64,000 nucleotides of DNA from Bacteroidetes bacterium SCGC AAA795-G10 (GTDB taxonomy: Bacteria; Bacteroidota; Bacteroidia; Flavobacteriales; Flavobacteriaceae), in contig QFDA01000002.1 of assembly GCA_003130815.1 (NCBI GenBank), forward strand, positions 62,001 to 126,000, given 5' to 3'. Numbering within the stretch: position 1 is the stretch's first letter; each line of letters begins with the position of its first letter. Below are positions 44,684 through 53,284 of this stretch, piece by piece. Made by a program: the position numbers and the translations under genes. The notes below the pieces were generated by a model. It made no database searches. It saw nothing but the letters and a program-made list of their open reading frames with translations, and was not told the DNA's origin.

Positions 44684-44965
44684 GCAGGCCTGTAAGCCGG
44701 ATTCTGTCTAGTCTTATCATTTATCTGGGTGTAAAATTACTTCAACACTCTAGCCGCCTACCCTTCTACTTTGAACGAGCAATTCTTATGTAGATTTACT
44801 TGGCGTTGCACCACATAGAGTTTACATGATTTCACTACAGCCTAACTGTACATTCTTTCTGTTGCACTTTTCCTCTTCTTTTGAAGGACGGGTGTTACCC
44901 GCTATGCCGCTCTTTGGTGTCCGGACTTTCCTCTTCTATATTCTAGAAGCGATAAGATGGCCTGC
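44684..44965 (-). ncRNA. rnpB: RNase P RNA, bacterial class A
   Basis: On the minus strand the 5' end GCAGGCC pairs with the 3' GGCCTGC (P1). The universal core is present: GAGGAAAGTCCGGACACC near the 5' end and ACAGAATCCGGCTTACAGG at the 3' end (P4 strands). At about 282 nt between the P1 ends it is shorter than the usual 350-400 nt, so some peripheral helices are likely reduced. It is the catalytic RNA for tRNA 5' maturation. End positions may be off by a few bases. Confidence 0.95.
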
Positions 44966-44969
44966 GAAA

Positions 44970-44977
44970 CAAATTTA
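44970..44977 (-). promoter_or_regulatory. -7 box of the rnpB promoter
   Basis: TAAATTTG matches TAnnTTTG and ends 4 nt before the predicted mature rnpB 5' end, calibrating the box-to-start distance in this genome. A clear -33 TTG at the usual distance is not seen. Confidence 0.6.
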
Positions 44978-45042
44978 ATCATTTGTTAATAATTATAAAT
45001 GAATATAGTCTAGAGTGTTTAATAAAAACTTTTTTAGATTTA

Positions 45043-45050
45043 TATATTTG
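45043..45050 (+). promoter_or_regulatory. -7 box directly before dnaX
   Basis: TATATTTG matches TAnnTTTG and ends 5 nt before the dnaX ATG (45056). By comparison with rnpB, transcription would start at or within a base of the ATG, giving a leaderless mRNA. No convincing -33 TTG is found. Confidence 0.5.
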
Positions 45051-45055
45051 CTTAA

Positions 45056-46804
45056 ATGGATCAATTTATAGTTTCAGCATTAAAAAATCGACCAAAATCA
45101 TTTGAGGATGTAATTGGGCAAGATAGTATTACGCATACGTTAAAAAATAGTTTAAAAACAAATCAACTTCCACAGGCATTACTCTTTTCAGGACCAAGAG
45201 GAGTTGGAAAAACCTCTTGTGCTAGAATTCTAGCAAAAAAAATAAATAATTTAGAACCAAAAAGTTCTGAAGATTTTTCGTTTAATATTTTTGAATTAGA
45301 TGCTGCATCAAATAATTCAGTTGAAGACATTCGTAAAATTAATGAACAGGTTAGAATACCACCTCAAATAGGAAAATATAAAGTTTATATTATTGATGAA
45401 GCTCACATGTTATCAAATTCTGCATTCAATGCATTTTTAAAAACACTTGAAGAACCACCGAAACACATTATTTTTATTCTAGCAACAACCGAAAAAAATA
45501 AAATTCTACCAACTATACTGTCAAGATGCCAGATTTATGATTTCAAACGTATTTCAGTAATAGAAATCCAATCTTATTTAAAAAAAATTGCTAGTGAAAG
45601 TAAATATAAATTTGAAGAAAATGCACTGTTCCTTATTGCACAAAAAGCAGACGGATCTCTAAGAGATGCCTTATCAATTTATGACAGGATGGTCAGTTTT
45701 ACAAAAGGGGATCTAAATGAAAAATCAGTAGCTGACAATTTAAATCTTTTAGATAATGAGACATATTGCCGATTAGGAAAAATTATTTTTAATAATAGTA
45801 TACCTGAATTAATCAAAAGCTATGACCTTTTAATAAAAAGAGGAATAGAAAATATTCAATTTATCAAAGGTCTCGGAGATTTTTTCAGAAACTTAATTTT
45901 AGCAAAAGATCCCAAAACTTTAGAATTACTTGAGGTTGGAAAAGAATTAAAATCCGAATATATACAGATTACAGAAAAACTTTTACAGACCAAATTATTA
46001 GAAGCAATAGAGTTAATAAATAGAAGTGAGATAAACTTTAAGAATGTTAAAAATAAGAGAGTTCATGTAGAACTCATCTTAATGCAACTAGCTTCCATCG
46101 ATTTCGATAGAGAAAAAAAAAATAGTTTCGCTGTAGAAACTTACAAATCGTCATCACCAAACAACGAAATTAAAAAGTTACCCCCCGAAACTGATTTAAA
46201 AAAAAATGGCTCTAGTAATTTTCTTAAAAATTTTGTCGGAAAAGAGAAAAATGACAATTCTATCAAAACCTTAATGGAAATTGAGTTGCCAGAGAATGAA
46301 AAAGAAAAAATTTATAGTAATAATTTAATAAAAGATCAAATTCACACTAAAGTTTCAAGTTATTCACTTTCAAGTGTAGAATTGAAAAGAACAGTAACTC
46401 ATTCTAATAAAAAAAAGCAGAATAAAAAAGCACTATCAGAAGCTAGATTTGAATTTAAAGATATTGAAAAAACTCTAAGAGAATATATTGAGCAATTAAA
46501 AAAAGAAGGAAGACAAAATATTATTTCGATTCTTAATATGAATCCTGTCAAATTAGATGACAACAATAATGTAATATTTACTGTAGCAAACGAAATGAAC
46601 AGGGTGGAAATAAATATCGAAAAAGAAAAAATTCTTCAATTTCTTCAAAAAAAGTTGGACAATTTTAAAATTAAAATAAAAGTTAATGTTGATGAAGTGA
46701 CAAAGGATGAGGTTATTTTTTCACCAAAAGAAAAATACCAACACCTTTTAAAAATTAATCCTTCATTAGAAATATTAAGAAAAACTTTTGATCTTGAATA
46801 TTAG
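45056..46804 (+). CDS. dnaX: DNA polymerase III subunit gamma/tau
   Basis: A 582-residue clamp-loader ATPase. Walker A is GPRGVGKTS (46-54), Walker B VYIIDEAHML, followed by LKTLEEPPKHIIFILATTE and SRCQIYDFKR (arginine finger region). Residues about 64-78, where E. coli has a four-cysteine zinc module, hold a short acidic loop without cysteines, which I believe is usual in flavobacteria. The C-terminal part from about 370 is Lys/Asn-rich and less conserved. It loads the sliding clamp at the replication fork. The stop is TAG, 12 nt before the miaE remnant. Confidence 0.95.
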   Translation: MDQFIVSALKNRPKSFEDVIGQDSITHTLKNSLKTNQLPQALLFSGPRGVGKTSCARILAKKINNLEPKSSEDFSFNIFELDAASNNSVEDIRKINEQVRIPPQIGKYKVYIIDEAHMLSNSAFNAFLKTLEEPPKHIIFILATTEKNKILPTILSRCQIYDFKRISVIEIQSYLKKIASESKYKFEENALFLIAQKADGSLRDALSIYDRMVSFTKGDLNEKSVADNLNLLDNETYCRLGKIIFNNSIPELIKSYDLLIKRGIENIQFIKGLGDFFRNLILAKDPKTLELLEVGKELKSEYIQITEKLLQTKLLEAIELINRSEINFKNVKNKRVHVELILMQLASIDFDREKKNSFAVETYKSSSPNNEIKKLPPETDLKKNGSSNFLKNFVGKEKNDNSIKTLMEIELPENEKEKIYSNNLIKDQIHTKVSSYSLSSVELKRTVTHSNKKKQNKKALSEARFEFKDIEKTLREYIEQLKKEGRQNIISILNMNPVKLDDNNNVIFTVANEMNRVEINIEKEKILQFLQKKLDNFKIKIKVNVDEVTKDEVIFSPKEKYQHLLKINPSLEILRKTFDLEY

Positions 46805-46816
46805 ATTATTTTCTAT

Positions 46817-47050
46817 ATGTTGGGTTTAAAGTTGCCTTTAAACCCTCGCTAGGTAAACATCGCAAAAAATAATTTGCAAGAAATACTGACCGATCATGCT
46901 TATTGCGAACAAAAAACAGCAAGTTCTGCGATTTCTCTTGTTATTTCATTCCCAGAAAAATCGGAACTAGTTTCTATAATGTTGGATATAGCTAAAGAAG
47001 AAATTAGTCATTTTCAAATGGTTCACAAATTAATTTGGTGTTTTGCATAA
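46817..47050 (+). pseudogene. miaE: Remnant of miaE (tRNA-(ms2io6A) hydroxylase)
   Basis: One continuous frame beginning at ATG 46817 reads MLGLKLPLNPR, then a TAG stop at codon 12 (46850-46852), then VNIAKNNLQEILTDHAYCEQ and onwards to an EEISHF(QMVHKL) segment. This matches the N-terminal half of MiaE, with the usual Trp after the Arg replaced by the stop. The DHAYCE and EExxH diiron ligands of this half are present, but the second half with its second ligand pair is missing: the frame runs into the 3' end of the convergent ppx gene and stops at 47050. Nonsense mutation plus 3' deletion means non-functional. Functional MiaE hydroxylates ms2i6A37 of tRNAs. Confidence 0.85.
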
Positions 47051-47914
47051 TTCTTTGATCATACCATCTGAAAGTCCAACTCTTGGAACATAAACCAGTT
47101 TTGCTCCACTCCACTCAAAGATTTTAAGAAATAATTCTGTTGCAGGAATTATTACATCTGATCTATCTTGATTGAGCGCAAATTCAATTATACGCTCTTC
47201 ATATGATAAAGAATTAAGATTTTTATAAATTTTTTTTAACTCATTATAGCTAAGAGGTTGATTCTCTTTATTTTTTGAAATTTTATGGAGTTTATTAATA
47301 TTTCCTCCTGTCCCTAAAAGAAAAATATTTTTATATGGTTTTGTGCAAGTTATCACCCACTGTTTTGCTTTAACCCATGTTTTGTTATCAACTCCATCTT
47401 CTAATAAACGTACAGTGCCAATTTTTAATGAAATTGATTTTAAAACTTTCTTATTTCTTATAATACTTAATTCAGTACTACCACCCCCTACATCTATATA
47501 CAGAATTGTTTTTTTGGAATCAATTCCTTCGAAAACATTACTATTAGAAATTATTTTAGCTTCTTTTTTACCATTAATAATTTGAATATTTATTCCAGAT
47601 TTTTTCTTAACTCTGTCAACTACTTCTTTACCATTTTTTGCCTCCCTTAGAGCGGCAGTGGCAAAAGCTAAATAATTTTTAACATTATGAACTTTCATAA
47701 GATTTTGAAAAGCTTTCATTGATGTGATTATTTGCTTAATATTATTTCTAGAAATTATTCCAGTCGTAAATGCATCTTCGCCCAATCTTATTGGTACTCT
47801 AACCAAACTATTTTTCAGTGTAATAGTTTCTTTTTTATATTCTATGACATTTGATATTAATAAACGTAAAGCATTTGAGCCAATATCTATTGCTGCATAT
47901 TTAGTAATCTTCAT
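47030..47914 (-). CDS. ppx: Exopolyphosphatase / Ppx-GppA family phosphatase
   Basis: A 294-residue protein of the sugar kinase/actin fold. AIDIGSNALRLLI at the start is the phosphate-binding 1 motif, AFATAALREAKNG and YIDVGGGSTELSI are the other nucleotide-binding segments, and the acid pair needed for hydrolysis is in these. It is short relative to E. coli Ppx (513), lacking the C-terminal HD-like domains, as in many Bacteroidetes. It hydrolyses polyphosphate or pppGpp. Its start overlaps the ppk stop by 4 nt, so it is the last gene of the operon. Its 3' end lies over the miaE remnant. Confidence 0.93.
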   Translation of the reverse strand: MKITKYAAIDIGSNALRLLISNVIEYKKETITLKNSLVRVPIRLGEDAFTTGIISRNNIKQIITSMKAFQNLMKVHNVKNYLAFATAALREAKNGKEVVDRVKKKSGINIQIINGKKEAKIISNSNVFEGIDSKKTILYIDVGGGSTELSIIRNKKVLKSISLKIGTVRLLEDGVDNKTWVKAKQWVITCTKPYKNIFLLGTGGNINKLHKISKNKENQPLSYNELKKIYKNLNSLSYEERIIEFALNQDRSDVIIPATELFLKIFEWSGAKLVYVPRVGLSDGMIKELCKTPN

Positions 47915-49968
47915 AAATTGACATTTTTCCTGTAATACTCGTAAATATCAATTTGTGAACGTACTGAAGGCTTATTATTTTTAATAAATTGATTTTGGGT
48001 CTTGCCATTGATTCTTCTTGCTTTTACATTATCATTCCAGATAATATCAAAAACATCAATAATCTGTTGTTGAAGATTATAGTCATATATTGGTGTGGCT
48101 ACCTCTACCCTATTTTCAATGTTTCGGGTCATGAAGTCTGCTGAAGAAATGTAGATTTTAGGTTTATCAAGATTTGTAAAATGGTATACTCTAGGATGCT
48201 CCAAAAACTTATCTACTACACTAATTACCTCAATGTTTTCACTCATACCTTTTACCCCTGGTATAAGGCAACAAATTCCTCGAACAATCATTTTGATTGG
48301 AACTCCAGCATTACTTGCCTCATAGAGTTTTTCTATCATAGCAAAGTTTGTTATCGCATTTAACTTTAATTTTATGCCACTCGCCAATCCAGATAAAGCA
48401 TTTTCAATTTCATTGTCAATCAGCTTTACAATCACACTATGGGTATAATGTGGTGAGACAATTAGATGTTTATATTTTTTTAATTTATAATGTACCTGAA
48501 GAAAATTAAAAACTTTATTTACTTCTCTTAAAACTTTTTGATTTGCTGTAAAAAGTGTGTAATCGGTGTAAATCTTTGCTGTATCCTCATTAAGATTACC
48601 AGTACTAATAAAGCCATAGCGTTTGTTTTTATTATTACTCTTTTTTTCTACAATACATATTTTTGAGTGAACTTTTAATCCGGGAATTCCAAAGATTAAC
48701 TCTACACCAGCAGCTCGCATTTGCTCAGCATAAGTAATATTATTCGTCTCGTCAAAACGCGCTTGGAGTTCAATTTGAACCAAGACTTTTTTTCCATTTT
48801 TGGCAGCATTGATTAGCGACCTTGCAACATTAGAAATTTTGGATAAGCGGTATATCGTAATTTTTATAGTTAGAACTTCAGGATCTAAAGCAGCTTCACG
48901 AAGAAACTTAATAAGGAAAGAAAAACTATGATAAGGAGTATATAATAAATAATCTTTATCTTCTATAGCTTTGAATAAACTCTTTTCTAAAGAAAGACCT
49001 TTGATTGGTAAAGGTTCTTTATGCTCATACTGTAAATCTTTTCTATCTAATTTAGGAAAGTTCATGTAATCACGGCGATGATGATATCGACCTCCAGGAA
49101 TTAAACTATCATTCGTACCAACTCCTAAAAGATCTTTAATTATTTCTAATGTGTCAGGAGCTATTTCCTTGTCGTAAACAAGCCTTACTGGTTCAGCTAA
49201 AAATCGATCTCTAACACTTTCAATTATCTTATTAATGTAGCTTTTAGAAACATCACCTTCCATATCTAATTCAGCATCTCGTGTAACTTTTATCATATGT
49301 GACTCAATTTTAATGAAATCAAAAAAATTGAAAATGAGATGAAAATGATACCGTATCAAATCATCCAGAAACATAACATATTGTTTTTTCCCTATCTTGG
49401 GTAAAACAATGAATCTATCCAAATCTCTGGGTATCTCAATAAGTGCAAATTTCTTGTTTTCTATACCCTTAGATTCAAAGCCTAATTTTACAGCCAAAAA
49501 AGCTAAATTATCGGAAAAGTCTTGGTCAGAATTTTCTCTTACTACAATAGTCATTAGTGCAGGACTAACTTTTTGTATAAAATACTCTTTCAAAAAAGAT
49601 TTTTGTTCATCTAGAACTTGATTTTCATTAATAAAATAAATATGCTCATTTTTTAATTTACTTTCGATTTCTGTAAGTATTTCCATACTCTCTCTCTGTT
49701 GATAAATAACTTTTTTAGTTATTGTTTTTAGGAGCTCTGATGCGCTCTTACCTCCAAAAATCTTTTTCCCAGTTTTTTCGGATTGTGCGATTCTTTGGAC
49801 AGTTGAAAAGCGAACTTGAAAAAATTCATCTAAATTATTTGAAAAAATTCCAATGAATCTTAATCTTTCCAAAAGCGGTACGTCTTGATCAGCTGCCTCT
49901 TGTAATACCCTTGCGTTGAAATCTAGCCAGCTTAATTCTCTATTTATATACCTTGTTTTATTGAACAT
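47911..49968 (-). CDS. ppk1: Polyphosphate kinase 1
   Basis: A 685-residue enzyme polymerising the ATP gamma-phosphate into polyphosphate at the membrane. Family features: RYINRELSWLDFNARVLQEA (N domain), the head domain with IGIFSNNLDEFFQVR, and the phospholipase-D-like catalytic part with FIKFLREAALDPEVLTIKIT, KVHSKICIV (catalytic histidine) and a second block SADFMTRNIENRVEV. The length is normal. It is 1 nt downstream of the sixA gene and overlaps ppx by 4 nt. Confidence 0.97.
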   Translation of the reverse strand: MFNKTRYINRELSWLDFNARVLQEAADQDVPLLERLRFIGIFSNNLDEFFQVRFSTVQRIAQSEKTGKKIFGGKSASELLKTITKKVIYQQRESMEILTEIESKLKNEHIYFINENQVLDEQKSFLKEYFIQKVSPALMTIVVRENSDQDFSDNLAFLAVKLGFESKGIENKKFALIEIPRDLDRFIVLPKIGKKQYVMFLDDLIRYHFHLIFNFFDFIKIESHMIKVTRDAELDMEGDVSKSYINKIIESVRDRFLAEPVRLVYDKEIAPDTLEIIKDLLGVGTNDSLIPGGRYHHRRDYMNFPKLDRKDLQYEHKEPLPIKGLSLEKSLFKAIEDKDYLLYTPYHSFSFLIKFLREAALDPEVLTIKITIYRLSKISNVARSLINAAKNGKKVLVQIELQARFDETNNITYAEQMRAAGVELIFGIPGLKVHSKICIVEKKSNNKNKRYGFISTGNLNEDTAKIYTDYTLFTANQKVLREVNKVFNFLQVHYKLKKYKHLIVSPHYTHSVIVKLIDNEIENALSGLASGIKLKLNAITNFAMIEKLYEASNAGVPIKMIVRGICCLIPGVKGMSENIEVISVVDKFLEHPRVYHFTNLDKPKIYISSADFMTRNIENRVEVATPIYDYNLQQQIIDVFDIIWNDNVKARRINGKTQNQFIKNNKPSVRSQIDIYEYYRKNVNL

Positions 49969-49969
49969 A

Positions 49970-50455
49970 TTATCTTAAAATTTCTTTTGGCATTCCAAGT
50001 TTTAATTTCCCATTTGAGATGTTTTTCCATTTTGTTTGAGAAAAAATTAGTTGAGCCCACGCAGAGGTTGGTAAATGTAAAAAATCCGTTTCTGATAAAT
50101 ATGATATGGCTTCTGTAAATGCTGGGTTATGGCCGACACAAATTACTGAGTTATAATCCTCAGAAATGTTAAATATAAAATCTAGTAATTTGGACAATTC
50201 AAAAGTGTAAAGCTCTTTTTTTAAAATAATTTTATCGAAACTCAATCCTAAAGAGCTTATCATAATACAAGCAGTATGTATAGCACGATTAGCTGGGCTT
50301 GAGAAAATTAAATCTGCTGATGATAGAATATTTGAACTGCGAGCTGAAATCATTTTAATACGATTAATTCCCTTTTCAGTTAATGGCCTTTCTTTATCAG
50401 AAACTTTCAAATCCCATGAGGATTTAGCATGACGAAGTAAAATTATCTTCTTCAT
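49970..50455 (-). CDS. sixA: SixA-type histidine phosphatase
   Basis: A 161-residue protein of the histidine phosphatase superfamily. ILLRHAKSSWD holds the phospho-accepting His8 with the SixA-type RHAKS signature; ADLIFSSPANRAIHTA and VGHNPAFTEAISYL supply the other phosphate-pocket Arg and His residues. SixA dephosphorylates phosphohistidine proteins (for example the PTS-Ntr EI in E. coli). It lies between pdxH and ppk1, 1 nt from each, as often in Bacteroidetes polyphosphate operons; a role in phosphate or polyphosphate balance is inferred. Confidence 0.9.
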   Translation of the reverse strand: MKKIILLRHAKSSWDLKVSDKERPLTEKGINRIKMISARSSNILSSADLIFSSPANRAIHTACIMISSLGLSFDKIILKKELYTFELSKLLDFIFNISEDYNSVICVGHNPAFTEAISYLSETDFLHLPTSAWAQLIFSQTKWKNISNGKLKLGMPKEILR

Positions 50456-50456
50456 C

Positions 50457-51104
50457 TTACGGAGCTAATCTTTTAATATCCCAAGAATTCTTTATCAAAG
50501 TGCACAATACCCTATCATGTAGTCTATTAGGTCTTCCTTGCCAAAACTCAATAGATTTTGGCCTAACAACATATCCTCCCCAGTTAGTAGGTCTCTTAAT
50601 ATCTTTTCTAACATATTTTTTTTTCATCATATCCATTTTTTTCTCAAGAATTTCTCTACTCTTTATTACTTTACTTTGCTCTGATACTAAAGCACCAATT
50701 TGACTTCCCCTAGGACGAGATGAAAAATAATTATCAGAATCTTCAGGAGAAATTTTATCTATTTCACCTTTGATTATGACTTGTCTTTCCAACGCAGGCC
50801 AAAAAAAAGATAATCCAACTTTTGAATGGTAAGCAATTGATACTCCCTTTTCACTTTTGTAATTAGTATAAAAAATAAACCCCTCTTTTGTAAAAGACTT
50901 AAGTAAAACCACTCTTCCCTTTGGATAATTATCTAAACCAAGGGTTGTCAATGTCATAGCATTTGCTTCTTCGATTTTTTTATTATTAAGTGCATCATCA
51001 AACCATAACTTAAAAAACTCCATAGGTTGAAAGTTTATATCTGTAAGATTTAATTTACTTTTATCGTATGATTTCCTTAAGTGACCTATATCCTTATTCT
51101 CCAT
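50457..51104 (-). CDS. pdxH: Pyridoxamine 5'-phosphate oxidase
   Basis: A 215-residue FMN enzyme of vitamin B6 synthesis and salvage. The N-terminal DIGHLRKSYDKSKLN, FYTNYKSEKG, LSFFWPALERQVIIKG, SRPRGSQIGA and the C-terminal FWQGRPNRLHDRV are characteristic and the full length is present. It oxidises pyridoxamine or pyridoxine phosphate to pyridoxal phosphate. It is in the same operon as rnz (26 nt upstream) and sixA. Confidence 0.97.
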   Translation of the reverse strand: MENKDIGHLRKSYDKSKLNLTDINFQPMEFFKLWFDDALNNKKIEEANAMTLTTLGLDNYPKGRVVLLKSFTKEGFIFYTNYKSEKGVSIAYHSKVGLSFFWPALERQVIIKGEIDKISPEDSDNYFSSRPRGSQIGALVSEQSKVIKSREILEKKMDMMKKKYVRKDIKRPTNWGGYVVRPKSIEFWQGRPNRLHDRVLCTLIKNSWDIKRLAP

Positions 51105-51130
51105 TTAAACGCAATTTACAATCCATTTAA

Positions 51131-52036
51131 CTAAATTGAAAAACTTTTAAGATCTTCAGATAAAATTACGGATTTAAAAATTTTAGTAGCCTCTTTGTAA
51201 AAGGCCTCTTTATCACTGTAACGATTTGAATAATGTCCAAGCATAAGTTTTTTCACACATGCATCCTTTGCAATTTTTGCTGCTTGAAGTGCGGTACTAT
51301 GTTTTGTGATTTTTGCAAGTTTAGAGTGTTTTTCAAGAAAAGTTGATTCATGATAAAGCATATCTACACCCTTAATTAATTGGATCAAATTAGGATTAAA
51401 CGCAGTATCACTGCAATAAGCATATTTTTTTGGAGGATCAGGGTTTAAGGAAATATCCTCATTATTTAAGACTTTACCATCATTTAGTTTTATTGATTTG
51501 CCGTCTTGGATTTGACGATAATGATAATGCTCTAATTTTAATCCTTTAATTGCATTTAAATTAACTTTTCGTTTATTTGAACTAGTTGTGAAAAGAAAAC
51601 CGTTTGTATAAACTCGATGGTCGAGGGGAATTGTATTTACAGTCAAAAAATCATCTTTGTATATAATTTCACTTTTTGATGATATTAGTTCGTGGAAAAA
51701 AAGAGGATATTCAGTCCATGACTTAGCTAATTTGAGTTGAAGAGTAATAATTTCTTTAATACCCTTAGGGCCATAAATGTTTAGCTCATCCTCTCTCCCA
51801 AGTAATCTGAAAGTACTTATCAGACCAATTAAGCCATAAAAATGATCACCGTGTAAATGGGAAATAAAAATATGCTTTATGTTAGAAAATTTTGCTTTTG
51901 CCTTTCGCAATTGAATTTGAGTTCCTTCACCACAATCGATAAGAAAAAGATTTTCATTAATTTTTAATAATTGAGAACTAGTATGATAATTCTCTCTAGG
52001 TGTTGCGGAATGACAACCTAAAATAGTTAATTGCAT
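51131..52036 (-). CDS. rnz: Ribonuclease Z
   Basis: A 301-residue metallo-beta-lactamase-fold enzyme of the short RNase Z class. FLIDCGEGTQIQLRKA and the zinc motif SHLHGDHFYGL are at the N-terminus, FEAT-like AYCSDT and HEST(F) motifs are in the middle, and GHYSNRY near the end supplies the last histidine. It processes the 3' end of tRNA precursors, relevant here because the tRNA-Ser in the window does not encode CCA. It follows the STAS-like gene by 5 nt. Confidence 0.96.
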   Translation of the reverse strand: MQLTILGCHSATPRENYHTSSQLLKINENLFLIDCGEGTQIQLRKAKAKFSNIKHIFISHLHGDHFYGLIGLISTFRLLGREDELNIYGPKGIKEIITLQLKLAKSWTEYPLFFHELISSKSEIIYKDDFLTVNTIPLDHRVYTNGFLFTTSSNKRKVNLNAIKGLKLEHYHYRQIQDGKSIKLNDGKVLNNEDISLNPDPPKKYAYCSDTAFNPNLIQLIKGVDMLYHESTFLEKHSKLAKITKHSTALQAAKIAKDACVKKLMLGHYSNRYSDKEAFYKEATKIFKSVILSEDLKSFSI

Positions 52037-52041
52037 AATAT

Positions 52042-52350
52042 TTAGCCTAAGTCACGTTGTATCTGCTCAAAGTAAACAAAATCAAATGCTTCTTTTTTTG
52101 TTGGTACAAAATTGAAATTGTTAATGAACTTGTTCTGAATGCTGGATGAAATTATAACGACAAAACATTTAGTTATTTTTTTTTGGTGTGCAGCTAATTT
52201 AATAAGGAATGATTCTTTAGGGATAATTTTCGAACAATCAATTATAAGATCTAATTTGGCAATTATTAATTCTTCTAACAGTTTGTGCTGTTTATTATTA
52301 AAACTACTAAAGTCTACATAATTTATTTCTTTGTTCTGGTTTTTAAACAT
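52042..52350 (-). CDS. Small STAS-like protein of unknown function
   Basis: A 102-residue cytoplasmic protein. The pattern of alternating strands and helices (YVDFSSFN, LDLIIDCSKI, CFVVIISSSIQ, FVPTKKEAFDFVYFEQIQRDLG) resembles STAS or anti-sigma antagonist folds, but no phospho-serine signature is seen. As I recall, flavobacteria conserve this small gene immediately upstream of rnz, with the same C-terminal EIQRDLG ending. It overlaps pyrB by 8 nt and precedes rnz by 5 nt. Function unknown; a partner of RNase Z is possible. Confidence 0.68.
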   Translation of the reverse strand: MFKNQNKEINYVDFSSFNNKQHKLLEELIIAKLDLIIDCSKIIPKESFLIKLAAHQKKITKCFVVIISSSIQNKFINNFNFVPTKKEAFDFVYFEQIQRDLG

Positions 52351-53284
52351 TGCTTTTTATATTCAATTTAGAACCCAAAAGATAGATTATAGCCATACGA
52401 ATAGCTACACCATTTTGAACCTGATCTAAAATAATTGATTGATTGGAATCAGCTACATCACTTGATATTTCGACACCTCTGTTAATTGGTCCAGGATGTA
52501 AAATAATAATTTTCTTTTTTAATTGTTTTAATCGATCCAAATTCAATCCAAAATTTTGACTGTATTCCCTATTAGAAGGAAAGTAGACCGTTCCCATTCT
52601 TTCATTTTGAATTCGAAGTATATTTGCGGCATCGCACCAATTTAAAACTTGATTGAAATCTGAAGATGACGTAACTCCTAAACATTCAATATATTTGGGA
52701 ATTAATGATTTAGGACCACAAAGTTTAACTTCTGCACCCATCATTTTCAAAGCATAAATATTTGATAGAGCCACTCGAGAATGCTTAATGTCACCTACAA
52801 TTGCAATTCGTTTACCTTTTAAATTACCAAATTTTTCAATAAGAGAATATACATCAAGTAAAGCCTGAGTTGGATGTTCATGAGTTCCATCTCCCGCATT
52901 TATTATACACGAATTTAAATTTTTTGATAAAAAATGTGCAGCACCTGGATTAGGGTGTCTCAAGATGATCATATCAACTTTCATTGCTAATATATTTTTT
53001 ACTGTATCTGATAAAGTCTCTCCTTTAGAAACTGAAGATTGACTTGCAGAAAAATTAATTATATCAGCAGAAAGTCTTTTTTCGGCAAGCTCAAAAGATA
53101 GTTTTGTTCTAGTGCTATTTTCAAAAAATAAATTTGCAATTGTAATATCCCTAAGACTTGGAACTTTCTTTATGGGACGATTAATAACTTCTTTGAATTG
53201 TGAAGCTGTTTCAAATATTAGATTAAAGTCCTCAGTGTTTAAATATTTTATTCCTAATAGATGAGAGACGCTTAACTTTTTCAT
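52343..53284 (-). CDS. pyrB: Aspartate carbamoyltransferase
   Basis: A 313-residue catalytic chain. The carbamoyl-phosphate motif FENSTRTKLSFELAEKRL (around residue 53-70), HPTQALLDVYSL and LHPGPINRGVEI are diagnostic. It condenses carbamoyl phosphate and aspartate in the second step of pyrimidine synthesis. Its start overlaps the pyrR stop by 4 nt. No pyrI regulatory chain is adjacent, so it is probably the unregulated trimer type seen in Gram-positives, with control through PyrR. Confidence 0.97.
   Translation of the reverse strand: MKKLSVSHLLGIKYLNTEDFNLIFETASQFKEVINRPIKKVPSLRDITIANLFFENSTRTKLSFELAEKRLSADIINFSASQSSVSKGETLSDTVKNILAMKVDMIILRHPNPGAAHFLSKNLNSCIINAGDGTHEHPTQALLDVYSLIEKFGNLKGKRIAIVGDIKHSRVALSNIYALKMMGAEVKLCGPKSLIPKYIECLGVTSSSDFNQVLNWCDAANILRIQNERMGTVYFPSNREYSQNFGLNLDRLKQLKKKIIILHPGPINRGVEISSDVADSNQSIILDQVQNGVAIRMAIIYLLGSKLNIKSNV

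Noticed and set aside
46850-46852. TAG inside the miaE frame as possible stop-codon recoding
   Set aside because: TAG terminates dnaX in the same window, and the second half of miaE is also missing, so simple gene decay is the better explanation.
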